Part shown: positions 1-7,206 of the stretch, piece after piece
Layout of the letters: each line of letters begins with the position of its first letter
Position numbering within the stretch: position 1 is the stretch's first letter
NCBI GenBank assembly: GCA_965226755.1
Contig: CBDDDT010000003.1
Location: 2,604,001 to 2,668,000 of the forward strand
DNA length: 64,000 nt
Reading direction: 5' to 3'
Source of the DNA: Bog-113 sp965226755
Lineage (GTDB): Bacteria > Acidobacteriota > Terriglobia > Bryobacterales > Bryobacteraceae
Made by a program: the position numbers and the translations under genes
The notes under the pieces: model-generated
What the model saw: the letters and a program-made list of their open reading frames with translations, nothing else
Database searches by the model: none
What the model was told of the DNA's origin: nothing

Positions 1-452
1 TCCAGCCGCACGTAGCTGGCTTCCATTCCGCCTTCCATGCCGCTCGCGAGCATGCCCTTCCGCGTCGCCTCGTCGGGCAGAGTCATGCGCATCGTCATCA
101 TGGTCCCGTCGCCATCGGGATCGAACCTCGTTTCAACGTGGTTGTCGGGCGTCGGATCCGGCAAATACATCCGCTCCACGTGAACGATCCTGCTGTGAGG
201 CTCCAATTCCAGATACTCGCCCGTCAGGTGGAATCCGCCGCCGTTGCCGTTGGTCCACTCGTACCGGATCTTTCCGTTCGGCCGCGCCTCGCTGATGCAA
301 ACCGGCATCGTCCACCCCGGCGGCCCCAGCAGCCATTTCTGGATCAGGCTCGCCTCCGTGTGCGCGCGGTACACCGCTTCCGGGGACGCCGCGAAATGCC
401 TCGTCACCACGATGTGTCGGTCGCCTTCCGCCTTCAACGTCATCTTGCTCAT
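1..452 (-). CDS. AHSA1/SRPBCC-family protein, 3' end cut by window edge
   Basis: Translation from an ATG at 452 gives an open frame of 150 codons that runs off the window start. It opens with MSKMTLKAEGDRHIVVTRHF and continues with a hydrophobic-pocket style sequence including a WTMPVC segment and an RYEWTNGNGGGFHLTGEYLE segment. This is the usual pattern of the AHSA1 (activator of Hsp90 ATPase homologue) branch of the START/SRPBCC fold. Such proteins bind small hydrophobic ligands, but the ligand here is unknown. The start codon overlaps the stop of the upstream ArsR regulator as ATGA (452-449), so the two are probably translationally coupled. ArsR plus AHSA1 pairs are a common bacterial arrangement. 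The family call is firm, the function is not, and the C terminus is missing. Confidence 0.85.
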   Translation of the reverse strand, partial: MSKMTLKAEGDRHIVVTRHFAASPEAVYRAHTEASLIQKWLLGPPGWTMPVCISEARPNGKIRYEWTNGNGGGFHLTGEYLELEPHSRIVHVERMYLPDPTPDNHVETRFDPDGDGTMMTMRMTLPDEATRKGMLASGMEGGMEASYVRL

Positions 453-787
453 CGTTTTTTCTTACCTTTCTCTGGTTTCATTTCCGCCAGTACTGCATCC
501 AGCCGGTCGTAGTTGCTCGCCAGGGCTTCCCGCAACGGCCCCAGCCATTCATCGATCGCGTCAATGCCGTCTTTGGCGATTCGGCAAGGCCGCTTCGCGC
601 CTTCCACTCGCCGCGCAATGAGACCCGCGCCTTCGAGCACTCTCAAGTGCCGCGAGATCGCGGGCTGCGTCATCTCGAACGGCGCCGCCAGCTCCATCAC
701 TGTCGTCTCCCCGAGCGCCAGCCGGGCAAGAATCGCCCGGCGCGTGGGATCGGACAGTGCGAAGAAGGCGGAATCGAGAGTCGGCAT
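449..787 (-). CDS. ArsR-family winged-helix transcriptional regulator
   Basis: The 112-residue protein has the standard ArsR layout. An N-terminal helix (FFALSDPTRRAILARL) is followed by a winged helix-turn-helix at about residues 27-65, including MTQPAISRHLRVLEGAGL, and a basic C-terminal tail ending in KGKKKR. No metal-binding cysteine motif (such as CVC in the recognition helix) is visible, so it is more likely a non-metal ArsR of the kind paired with AHSA1 proteins. It is the first gene of a two-gene unit with the SRPBCC gene, overlapping it by 4 bases. A promoter with palindromic sites lies just upstream (799-841), which suggests autoregulation. Confidence 0.9.
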   Translation of the reverse strand: MPTLDSAFFALSDPTRRAILARLALGETTVMELAAPFEMTQPAISRHLRVLEGAGLIARRVEGAKRPCRIAKDGIDAIDEWLGPLREALASNYDRLDAVLAEMKPEKGKKKR

Positions 788-798
788 ATCATCTGCTT

Positions 799-841
799 GT
801 TATATAACTCCTAAATTATATAACCGATCAGTTCGTGTCAA
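799..841 (-). promoter_or_regulatory. Promoter with overlapping palindromic operator for the ArsR/AHSA1 pair
   Basis: On the minus strand a perfect -35 hexamer TTGACA (841-836) and a perfect -10 hexamer TATAAT (820-815) are separated by 15 bases, shorter than the optimal 17. Two AT-rich palindromic sites overlap the -10 region and the probable start point: ATTATATAAC at 815-824 and the perfect palindrome GTTATATAAC at 799-808, with 16 bases between equivalent positions. This is the layout expected of an autorepressed ArsR promoter. That the sites bind this ArsR protein is an inference. Confidence 0.6.
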
Positions 842-1029
842 GCGAATCGACGAAATAGTTTTTGCGCGAGCTATTGCAACCCCGCTTAGCGTCCGATCCA
901 GGACCTGCGAAGAACCCATCCCTTTTCCACTCGCTTCTCATGGCTTTGCAGGATGGCGCGGCATCCGTATCCGGCCATAGGCTTGTCTCAGATCTCCTTG
1001 TCGGAAAGGAAAGTGAAAGAGGAAAATCG

Positions 1030-1629
1030 ATGAATCGGAAAAATCTGGCGATTGTTGCGGTCGCCGCCATTCTTGGTTCCGGATGGGGATGCGCCAAGAA
1101 GGTTGCGGCCGCACACCCGAATGCGCCGACACCCACCACGGTTGCTGTTAACAAGCCCGCGCCCGCCCCGGCGCCGGTGCGAAGTCAACAGGTCCAGGCC
1201 GCCTCCACGCTGGCGTCCAACACGCCGGATCAGGCGACCCGCGATCAGATTCAGGCTCTGCTGAACCGAATTCAGGATGCCTATTTCGACTACAACACCG
1301 GAAACCTGCGGCCGGATGCTTTGGGGGCGCTTCGTGCGGATGCCAAGACGCTTGCCGCCATCTTGAACCAATATCCGGATTACAAGCTTACTGTCGAGGG
1401 TTTTTGCGATGAGCGCGGCTCGGAAGAATATAACCTTGCGCTGGGCCAAGACCGGGCCAATCGGGCCAAGCAGTATTTGGTGGATTCGGGAATCCCTTCG
1501 GCGCAACTGTTGACGGTCAGCTTCGGTAAAGATCGTCCGGTTTGCGAGCAGCATGACGAATCCTGCTGGCAGAAAAACCGGCGCGTCCATATCACCCAGG
1601 CGCAGAATCCGATCGAGGCGCAAAAATGA
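1030..1629 (+). CDS. pal: Peptidoglycan-associated lipoprotein (Pal), OmpA-like domain
   Basis: The start at 1030 is chosen because an AAGAGGAAA ribosome-binding site lies just before it and because it begins a lipoprotein signal (MNRKNLAIVAVAAILGSG then WGC). Cys21 is the likely lipidated residue. After an Ala/Pro-rich linker, the C-terminal domain carries the OmpA/Pal peptidoglycan-binding signature VEGFCDERGSEEYNLALGQD, whose Asp and Arg contact diaminopimelate. Pal anchors the outer membrane to peptidoglycan and normally works with TolB, but no tol genes are visible in the window. The domain has two further cysteines (VCEQHDESCW), which could form a periplasmic disulphide. Its stop overlaps the start of the next gene (ATGA). 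Confidence 0.88.
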   Translation: MNRKNLAIVAVAAILGSGWGCAKKVAAAHPNAPTPTTVAVNKPAPAPAPVRSQQVQAASTLASNTPDQATRDQIQALLNRIQDAYFDYNTGNLRPDALGALRADAKTLAAILNQYPDYKLTVEGFCDERGSEEYNLALGQDRANRAKQYLVDSGIPSAQLLTVSFGKDRPVCEQHDESCWQKNRRVHITQAQNPIEAQK

Positions 1630-2060
1630 AACTCACGGTGAGCGGCACGGCCTTGATTCTCTGGGCTGCCCTTCTGGGCGCCCAGACGCCCGCGCCGGAA
1701 CCGTCGAATGACGGCGCCCCGTACAACGGAACCTGGGTATCGCCCAATGACAAAGACGGCAAGCTGGTGTTGCGGATAACTGGCGAAAAGATCCACGTTC
1801 AGGAGTTCAAAGGCAATGAAATGAAGTGGGAGTACACATGCGGTCTCTCCGGCGAGACTTGCAAATTCAAGGAAGGCATGCACGAGGCGACGGTTTCGTT
1901 ATGGCGCAACGGTCCGAAGCTGGTGGAGCTCCGCACGCGCGGGGACATGGTCATGAAGAGGAGATTCACGCTGGCTGACAAGGGCGGCACACTGGATGTC
2001 GAGGTGCTCCCGATATCGCCGCCAGGCGAAACTCAAACTCTCGCTTACTCACGCAATTAG
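1626..2060 (+). CDS. Small secreted protein of unknown function downstream of pal
   Basis: This 144-residue protein begins with a Sec-type signal peptide (MKLTVSGTALILWAALLGAQ, probable cleavage near residue 20). The mature part reads like a small beta-rich, lipocalin-like domain with motifs such as YNGTWVSPNDKDGKLVLRI and MVMKRRFTLADKGG. It has two cysteines close together (CGLSGETC) that may form a disulphide. I do not recognise a named family. Its start overlaps the pal stop by four bases, so it is very likely co-translated with Pal and shares an envelope location. An envelope role is inferred from location only. Confidence 0.7.
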   Translation: MKLTVSGTALILWAALLGAQTPAPEPSNDGAPYNGTWVSPNDKDGKLVLRITGEKIHVQEFKGNEMKWEYTCGLSGETCKFKEGMHEATVSLWRNGPKLVELRTRGDMVMKRRFTLADKGGTLDVEVLPISPPGETQTLAYSRN

Positions 2061-2104
2061 GCCGTTCGGCAGTGTTACGATACAGGCCAAGCGACCCCGT
2101 CCCG

Positions 2105-3454
2105 ATGCGAATCTGGCCGATTCTTGTGCTTGGCTTCAGCACGCTGGTCCTGTTGATTGCCTTTTCCGGGTTCAGCGCTCTGGAGCGGGCCCGGTCCATT
2201 TACGCGGGCGTTTCGGAGTTGCATGACACCGAGCAGCACGCCGAGCGCCTGCTCGCCAAGGTGCGATCCGACATTCTCTCGTCAGCCATTGTGGTGCGCG
2301 ACGACCTCTACCAGACCTCGGCGTCTTCATCGTTGCACCGCCAGCGCGCGGAATTGAGCAGCCTGCAGAACTCGACCACCGCGGCTCTGGCGGAGCTTAG
2401 GCCGCTTATCCCCAAAGATGACGCCGCTAAACTCGAAACAATGCGACAGGATCTGAACGATTACTGGCATTCGCTTGACGCTCTTTTCCTGTGGACGCCC
2501 GCACAGAAGGCGAGATTAAACCGGGCTTTTCTGCATGACGAGGTTTTCCCGCGGCGCCAGGCGGTGTTGATGCTGCTCGAACAAGTGGAGGAACTGAACC
2601 GGGACAGCATCCAGACGCGCCGGCAGGATATCGATCGTCGCGAGGCCGGCCTCCCGGTTTTCGTTTCGCGTTTGATCGGCGCCACGATTTTATTGGGTAT
2701 TCTAGTCGCGATCGCTAGCGCGGTCAGGATTTCGGCTCTGGAATCGCACGCTTCGAAGCAGCAAGCCGCCGTGGTTGCGGCGGGCGAAGAACTGCGCAAC
2801 TTATCGCGCCAGTTGGTGGAAACGCAGGAAGAAGAGCGGCGCGCGCTTTCACGGGAACTGCACGACCAGATTGGACAGCTTTTGACGGCTATTCGGATCG
2901 GCGCGGGAAATTTGGAAGAAGATCTGCCTGACCACTCCGATCGAGCCAAGTTGCAGTTGGATCAGATCAAGCGGCTCTCGGAACAAACGTTGCGCACTGT
3001 GCGCGACCTTGCCATGGGACTGCGCCCCGCGATGCTGGACGATTTGGGACTCGGGGCAGCCCTGGAGTGGCAGGCGCGGCAGCATTCGCGTCTCTGCGGG
3101 GTTCCGGTGTCGGTGGAACTGGAGGGAGCTGAAAACCTCTCTGATTCCCAGCGCACGTGCGTTTACCGGGTCGTCCAGGAAGCCCTGACGAATATCGCCA
3201 AGCACGCTCAAGCGCTGAATATCGAAGTGAGCGTAAAGACAGTTGATGACGTGATCTCGATACTGGTGCGCGACGATGGCGCTGGGTTCGACGTTGCCGC
3301 GGCCGGAAAAGGGCTGGGGTTACTGGGAATCAAGGAACGCGTGAGACAGTCGGGCGGCGAGGCGAGCATTGAATCGCGGCGCGGCTGCGGCACGAAACTG
3401 AGGGCATGGTTGCCGCTTGAGATAAAGGGTGAAATAAAGCGAGTGGCTTCTTGA
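2105..3454 (+). CDS. NarX/DegS-type sensor histidine kinase with four-helix-bundle sensor
   Basis: The N terminus has one membrane helix (residues 4-23), an extracytoplasmic helical region of about 160 residues resembling a four-helix-bundle (MCP-like) sensor, and a second membrane helix at about residues 190-212. The cytoplasmic part has a HisKA_3 domain (EERRALSRELHDQIGQLLTA, phospho-acceptor near His253) and a HATPase domain with VVQEALTNIAKHAQ and DDGAGFD motifs. This is the NarL/LuxR-linked kinase class. The adjacent regulator overlaps its stop codon and is the obvious partner. The start is uncertain: GTG at 2072 is also in frame, and I prefer ATG 2105 because it gives a compact membrane-anchor N terminus. 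The signal sensed is unknown. Confidence 0.88.
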   Translation: MRIWPILVLGFSTLVLLIAFSGFSALERARSIYAGVSELHDTEQHAERLLAKVRSDILSSAIVVRDDLYQTSASSSLHRQRAELSSLQNSTTAALAELRPLIPKDDAAKLETMRQDLNDYWHSLDALFLWTPAQKARLNRAFLHDEVFPRRQAVLMLLEQVEELNRDSIQTRRQDIDRREAGLPVFVSRLIGATILLGILVAIASAVRISALESHASKQQAAVVAAGEELRNLSRQLVETQEEERRALSRELHDQIGQLLTAIRIGAGNLEEDLPDHSDRAKLQLDQIKRLSEQTLRTVRDLAMGLRPAMLDDLGLGAALEWQARQHSRLCGVPVSVELEGAENLSDSQRTCVYRVVQEALTNIAKHAQALNIEVSVKTVDDVISILVRDDGAGFDVAAAGKGLGLLGIKERVRQSGGEASIESRRGCGTKLRAWLPLEIKGEIKRVAS

Positions 3455-4113
3455 GCGGAGTGATCGGTAAGACCAGAATCCTGCTGGCGGACGATCATGG
3501 CATCGTTCGGCAAGGCCTGCGCGCCGTGCTTTCCCGGGATCCCTCGTTTGAGGTGGCGGGCGAAAGCGGCAACGGGCGCGATGCGGTGCGTCTCGCCGAA
3601 GCGCTGGATCCGCATATCGTGATCATTGACATTTCCATGCCGGAATTAAACGGCATCGAGGCGGCGGCGCGGATTGTTGCACGCAATCCGCGGGCCGGGG
3701 TGATCATCCTCAGCATGCACGCCGATGAGACCTATCTGTTGAGGGCCTTGAACGCGGGGGTGAAAGGGTATTTGCTCAAGGAATCCGCCGACGTGGATTT
3801 AAACCGGGCGGTGCATCTGGTGGCCCAGGGGAAGACGTTTTTCAGCCCGGCGATCACCAGCGCTCTGATGGATGACTACCTTCGATACATGCAGCAGCGC
3901 AGTCTTCAGGATTCCTACGACTTACTAACCGACCGCGAAAAAGAAGTGCTGCAGTTGCTGGCCGAGGGTAAGTCGAATAAAGAAGTCGCCGGGTTGCTCG
4001 AAGTGAGCCCGCATACCGTCGAGAGTCACCGGATGAAGCTGATGCAGAAGCTATCCGTTCATAATACGGCCGAGATTGTTCTGTACGCGGTGCGAAAGAA
4101 GATTATTACTTGA
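3451..4113 (+). CDS. NarL/LuxR-family response regulator
   Basis: This is a two-domain regulator of about 220 residues. The receiver has the acidic pair (LLADDHG), phospho-acceptor Asp60 in HIVIIDISMPELNG, and the conserved lysine in GVKGYLLKES. The C-terminal LuxR-type helix-turn-helix reads LTDREKEVLQLLAEGKSNKE then a VSPHTVESHRMKLMQKL recognition segment. It is the partner of the kinase immediately upstream. The TTG start at 3451 overlaps the kinase stop (TTGA), and GTG at 3460 is an alternative. All phosphorylation residues are intact, unlike the LuxR protein at 27756-28352. Confidence 0.92.
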   Translation: MSGVIGKTRILLADDHGIVRQGLRAVLSRDPSFEVAGESGNGRDAVRLAEALDPHIVIIDISMPELNGIEAAARIVARNPRAGVIILSMHADETYLLRALNAGVKGYLLKESADVDLNRAVHLVAQGKTFFSPAITSALMDDYLRYMQQRSLQDSYDLLTDREKEVLQLLAEGKSNKEVAGLLEVSPHTVESHRMKLMQKLSVHNTAEIVLYAVRKKIIT

Positions 4114-4660
4114 ATCGTGGGGACTCGTCTTCCTGCTTAAATTTTCGCGCGAGCTGCCCAGCGTGAATGTACGGCAGTGCTCCAGGTAAGCGGCTTCATG
4201 GTTGGATATCAACTCGACCACGCTGCTCCACGGCCATGACGGCGCATCCAGGTCTTTCGTTGGCCTGTGCGCCAGCAGAGAACGCCATTGCGCTCGCGGA
4301 GCCTCTGGCCGCGGTAGCCAGAGAGAGCGCAAGACGTATCAGATCGTGGGCGGGATTGCCGATCACGGTCTGGTCGAGATCTCGGATTTCGATTTTCCAC
4401 GGACGCACGCGTGCGCGGATCGGGCCATCTTACGGTTCCGCAATCCTTCGGGCGCGGCGAGTCTGGCCGCTGGTTTCAGCCGAGGCGATTGGGTTTCCAT
4501 AAGGTGACATATTTTCGTACATAAGTCCCTGCTCGCCCCAGCCAGTCACGTGTAAGACGAAACTTCTTCACGCCGCATTTCCATCAAAACCCTGTGTGAC
4601 GCGGCTCTCACCCACCGGCTCCTGTCCCTATATTGAGAGCGGGAAAGGAAACCATTCACC
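4114..4660. other. Gene-poor stretch of about 550 bases with no convincing gene
   Basis: No reading frame here resembles a known family. The longest candidates (4202-4507 and 4167-4502 on the plus strand) overlap each other in different frames, lack a ribosome-binding site and have no recognisable motif. A strong ribosome-binding site (GGAAAGGAAA) at the right end belongs to the gene at 4661. A TATATT box at about 4629-4634 might be part of that gene's promoter, but no good -35 hexamer is seen. I saw no tRNA, riboswitch or terminator. The stretch may be a decayed gene. Confidence 0.5.
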
Positions 4661-5305
4661 ATGAGCTCCATCCTCGAAATCCCATGCACCCCGGAACAGT
4701 TGGCCGAGCGCGCCAACAAGATCCCCATGACCTCCGTCTCCGCCGGTCCGTTCTCGCCGGCGCGCCTCATCCCCACCGAAGACGTTCCCGCCTTTGACCG
4801 TCTCGGCAAAATGCTCTTTGATCACTTCGCCCCCGAGGGCGCCTACGAGATCGATCTCACCCACGGTCTGCACGAAGCCGAGTGGCAGCTCAAAGGCATG
4901 CAATTGCTCGAATCCGCCTTCCACCAGATCATCACCGCCCGTGAGATGCCCCAGGTCGAAGCTGGGCTCGACCCGGCCCAGCGCCGTCAGATCGCCGCCG
5001 CGCTCGGTTTCGAAAAGAACGCCCGCCTCGTCGACCAGCTCAGCCGCCAGGTCGGTCGTCTGACCCGCCGCCGGGACGCCACGCGCAAAGAACTCCGCGC
5101 CGTGCAGGCCGAACGCCGCGAGCGAACCTCCGCCAAGCCGTCGTCCAAGTCCAAACCCGCCGTCGATCCCCACGGCAAGCCCTACAAAATCCCCGCTCTC
5201 GATGGCTTTGTTCCCGACGAAAATTTCATGCGCATGGTCAAAGAGACCATGGGCTCCGAGGACATGGACGAAGACGACCTTCAGGAGCTGCTCAAAAGCT
5301 TTTAG
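4661..5305 (+). CDS. Conserved-hypothetical-type cytoplasmic protein, 214 aa
   Basis: The start at 4661 is supported by the purine-rich ribosome-binding site GGAAAGGAAA. There is no signal peptide or membrane segment. The middle is helical, with a YEIDLTHGLHEAEWQLKGMQ segment. A very basic coiled region follows (QVGRLTRRRDATRKELRAV), then a Lys/Ser/Pro-rich linker and an acidic C terminus (SEDMDEDDLQELLKSF). The central pattern, an acidic-aromatic helix followed by arginine-rich helices, resembles orphan hypothetical proteins found in several copies in acidobacterial genomes. That is from memory and not verified. It stands alone, flanked on both sides by gene-poor DNA. Function unknown. Confidence 0.75.
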   Translation: MSSILEIPCTPEQLAERANKIPMTSVSAGPFSPARLIPTEDVPAFDRLGKMLFDHFAPEGAYEIDLTHGLHEAEWQLKGMQLLESAFHQIITAREMPQVEAGLDPAQRRQIAAALGFEKNARLVDQLSRQVGRLTRRRDATRKELRAVQAERRERTSAKPSSKSKPAVDPHGKPYKIPALDGFVPDENFMRMVKETMGSEDMDEDDLQELLKSF

Positions 5306-5402
5306 CTCTCGCCTATTGTTTGCTCGTATAGGGCGTGTTGTTCTTGGCGACCTCGGCGCTGTTGGGAAAGGGAAGCGTGTTTTCCAGCAATCGATTCCCT
5401 TG

Positions 5403-5713
5403 GCGCAATGGAGGCCCGGCCCAGCGACAGTTCCACACCATAGGTCCACGCGCCCGATGGATTCGATCGAAGGGAGAAGTCCTGAACGGCGTCCCAGCTC
5501 CCCGCGACCACTTCGAACGGCTGTGTACTGGTGAGCGGGCCCGGCGAGCCGCTTTTCGCCAGCAGTTTTTCGTCGTTTGGAGTGGAAAGGAACTTCGCGC
5601 TGAGTAGCCTGCCGCTATCGGCGGGAACCACCATCGACTTTGTGGCCGCCTACACAGCTACCCCGGACAGCGACAACGCCGGTCTGCAAGCGACCATCAG
5701 TCGGCTCCGGTAG
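5403..5713. pseudogene. Two inverted relics of a secreted beta-rich repeat-family gene
   Basis: Two fragments of what looks like the same protein family lie on opposite strands. On the minus strand, about 5562-5420 encodes SWDAVQDFSLRSNPSGAWTY, matching the N-terminal pattern (NPNGxWSYG) of secreted, often PEP-CTERM-associated, bacterial proteins. On the plus strand, about 5586-5713 encodes a tail containing GTTIDFVAAYTATPDSDNAG and ending in a TAG stop at 5711-5713, which fits the C-terminal end of that kind of protein. Neither has a start with a ribosome-binding site, and the two point in opposite directions, so a decayed and rearranged gene is the simplest reading. The rest of 5306-5810 shows nothing recognisable. 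Family assignment is by motif memory only. Confidence 0.35.
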
Positions 5714-5810
5714 ACGTATACCCAACTGATTCGTTCTTGCAACCAGTCCGTCCATCGTTTCTAATGAAAGACAAACCTCCCGCTCGGCGATCGCCCGAAA
5801 GGATTCGACG

Positions 5811-6956
5811 ATGTACGAACTGCTTACCGAGGAAAATCAGGCTGCGCTCCTCAAACGGGGCTTCTCGCGCCGCTCGTTTGGCCGCCTCGCCAGTCTGCTC
5901 GCGGCTGGCGCCGCGCTGCCCTTCTACAACGAATCCGCCTTGGCCCAGCTCTCCGACGTCGGCCCCATCCCGACCGACGCCGTCAAGATCAACGCCAACG
6001 AAAACCCGCTCGGGCCCTGCCCGGAGGCGGCCGACGCCATCCATAACGTCATCGGCAAAGGCGGCCGATACCTTTATGAGGACACTACCCAGCTTGCCCA
6101 GGTTCTGGCCGCGCAGGAAGGCCTGAAACTCCCGTACGTCCTGCCGTTCGCCGGTTCCAGCGACCCGCTCCATCGCACCGTTCTCGCCTTCGCTTCCCCC
6201 ACCCGCGGTTTCGTCACTGCCGATCCGGGTTACGAAGCGGGCGCTCGCGCGGCCGACTTCATCGGCGCGAAAACCTTCCAGGTTCCGCTCAACGCCGCCT
6301 ACGCCCACGACGTCCGCGCCATGGCCGCCGCCGACCCCAACGCGGGCGTCATTTACGTCTGTAATCCCAACAATCCCACCGGAACCCTGACACCGCGCGC
6401 CGATATCGAATGGCTGCTCGAGAATAAGCCGAAAGGCTCCGTCGTACTTCTGGATGAGGCCTATTTACACTTCACCGCCGCGCCGCGCTGCTCCGACCTC
6501 GTCGCCGCCGACAAAGACCTGATTCTGCTCCGCACCTTCTCGAAACTGTATGGAATGGCGGGACTTCGCGCCGGCGCCGCTTTCGGCCGTCCCGATCTGC
6601 TGGCCAAAATCAGAGGCTATGGAGCGGGTGCCCTCCCCATCACGGGGATGGTCGGCGCAACCACCAGCTTGCAGGTCAAAACCCTCGTCGCCGAGCGGAG
6701 CGCCAACCTGCGCGCCATTCGTCAGGACGTCTTCTCTTTCCTGCAGAAGAACAACATTGGCTTTGTTCCGTCAGAAACCAACTGCTTCATGATGGACACC
6801 AAACGCCCGGCCGCCCAGTATGTGAAAGCCATGCGTGACCAAAACGTGTACGTTGGACGCGTATGGCCTGCTTGGCCCACCTACAGCCGAATCACCGTCG
6901 GTACGGCTGATGAAATGGCGAAGTTTAAAATCGCCACCCTGAAAGCTCTGGCCTGA
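5811..6956 (+). CDS. Tat-exported PLP-dependent aminotransferase, HisC-like
   Basis: The 381-residue protein belongs to fold-type I aminotransferases of the histidinol-phosphate/aromatic branch. It has a KINANENPLGPCPEA opening, the VCNPNNPTGTL motif, the cofactor-binding aspartate in LLDEAYLHF, and the Schiff-base lysine (Lys245) in TFSKLYGMAGLR. The N terminus carries a twin-arginine signal (SRRSFGRLASLLAAGAALPF), so export is predicted. That is unusual, because biosynthetic HisC enzymes are cytoplasmic. No his genes are nearby, and the enzyme is probably a paralogue acting on an unknown amino compound. The gene stands alone on the plus strand. Confidence 0.85.
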   Translation: MYELLTEENQAALLKRGFSRRSFGRLASLLAAGAALPFYNESALAQLSDVGPIPTDAVKINANENPLGPCPEAADAIHNVIGKGGRYLYEDTTQLAQVLAAQEGLKLPYVLPFAGSSDPLHRTVLAFASPTRGFVTADPGYEAGARAADFIGAKTFQVPLNAAYAHDVRAMAAADPNAGVIYVCNPNNPTGTLTPRADIEWLLENKPKGSVVLLDEAYLHFTAAPRCSDLVAADKDLILLRTFSKLYGMAGLRAGAAFGRPDLLAKIRGYGAGALPITGMVGATTSLQVKTLVAERSANLRAIRQDVFSFLQKNNIGFVPSETNCFMMDTKRPAAQYVKAMRDQNVYVGRVWPAWPTYSRITVGTADEMAKFKIATLKALA

Positions 6957-7000
6957 CGAGCCCTCAACGGCCTGAAACTGATCTCGCTTAACCGTGAAAC

Positions 7001-7129
7001 CTAAACACGCGTATGCGTCGCGTTTCGCGGTTTCTCGTGAATTCCGCTCTGCGCGGCGAAAATGCCGCCGTCCGCCAGCAGAGTCATTCCCAGAACTACC
7101 CACTGGATCGTCTTCTTTATGGTGCTCAT
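7001..7129 (-). CDS. Possible 42-residue small membrane or secreted protein
   Basis: The frame starts at ATG 7129 with a GGAGACCGAG ribosome-binding site at good spacing and ends with TAG at 7003-7001. The N-terminal half (MSTIKKTIQWVVLGMTLLAD) is a short basic stretch followed by a hydrophobic helix, and a short polar tail follows. It lies downstream of thiC on the same strand, 77 bases after its stop. I do not recognise it. A plus-strand frame in the same DNA (7062-7262) lacks a comparable ribosome-binding site. Confidence 0.45.
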   Translation of the reverse strand: MSTIKKTIQWVVLGMTLLADGGIFAAQSGIHEKPRNATHTRV

Positions 7130-7206
7130 CTCGGTCTCCATCTACTTGGATGCAATCCGCCTGCCGATTCGTTGCGGCAGGGACAATTCGTTACGCCAGT
7201 ACCAGT

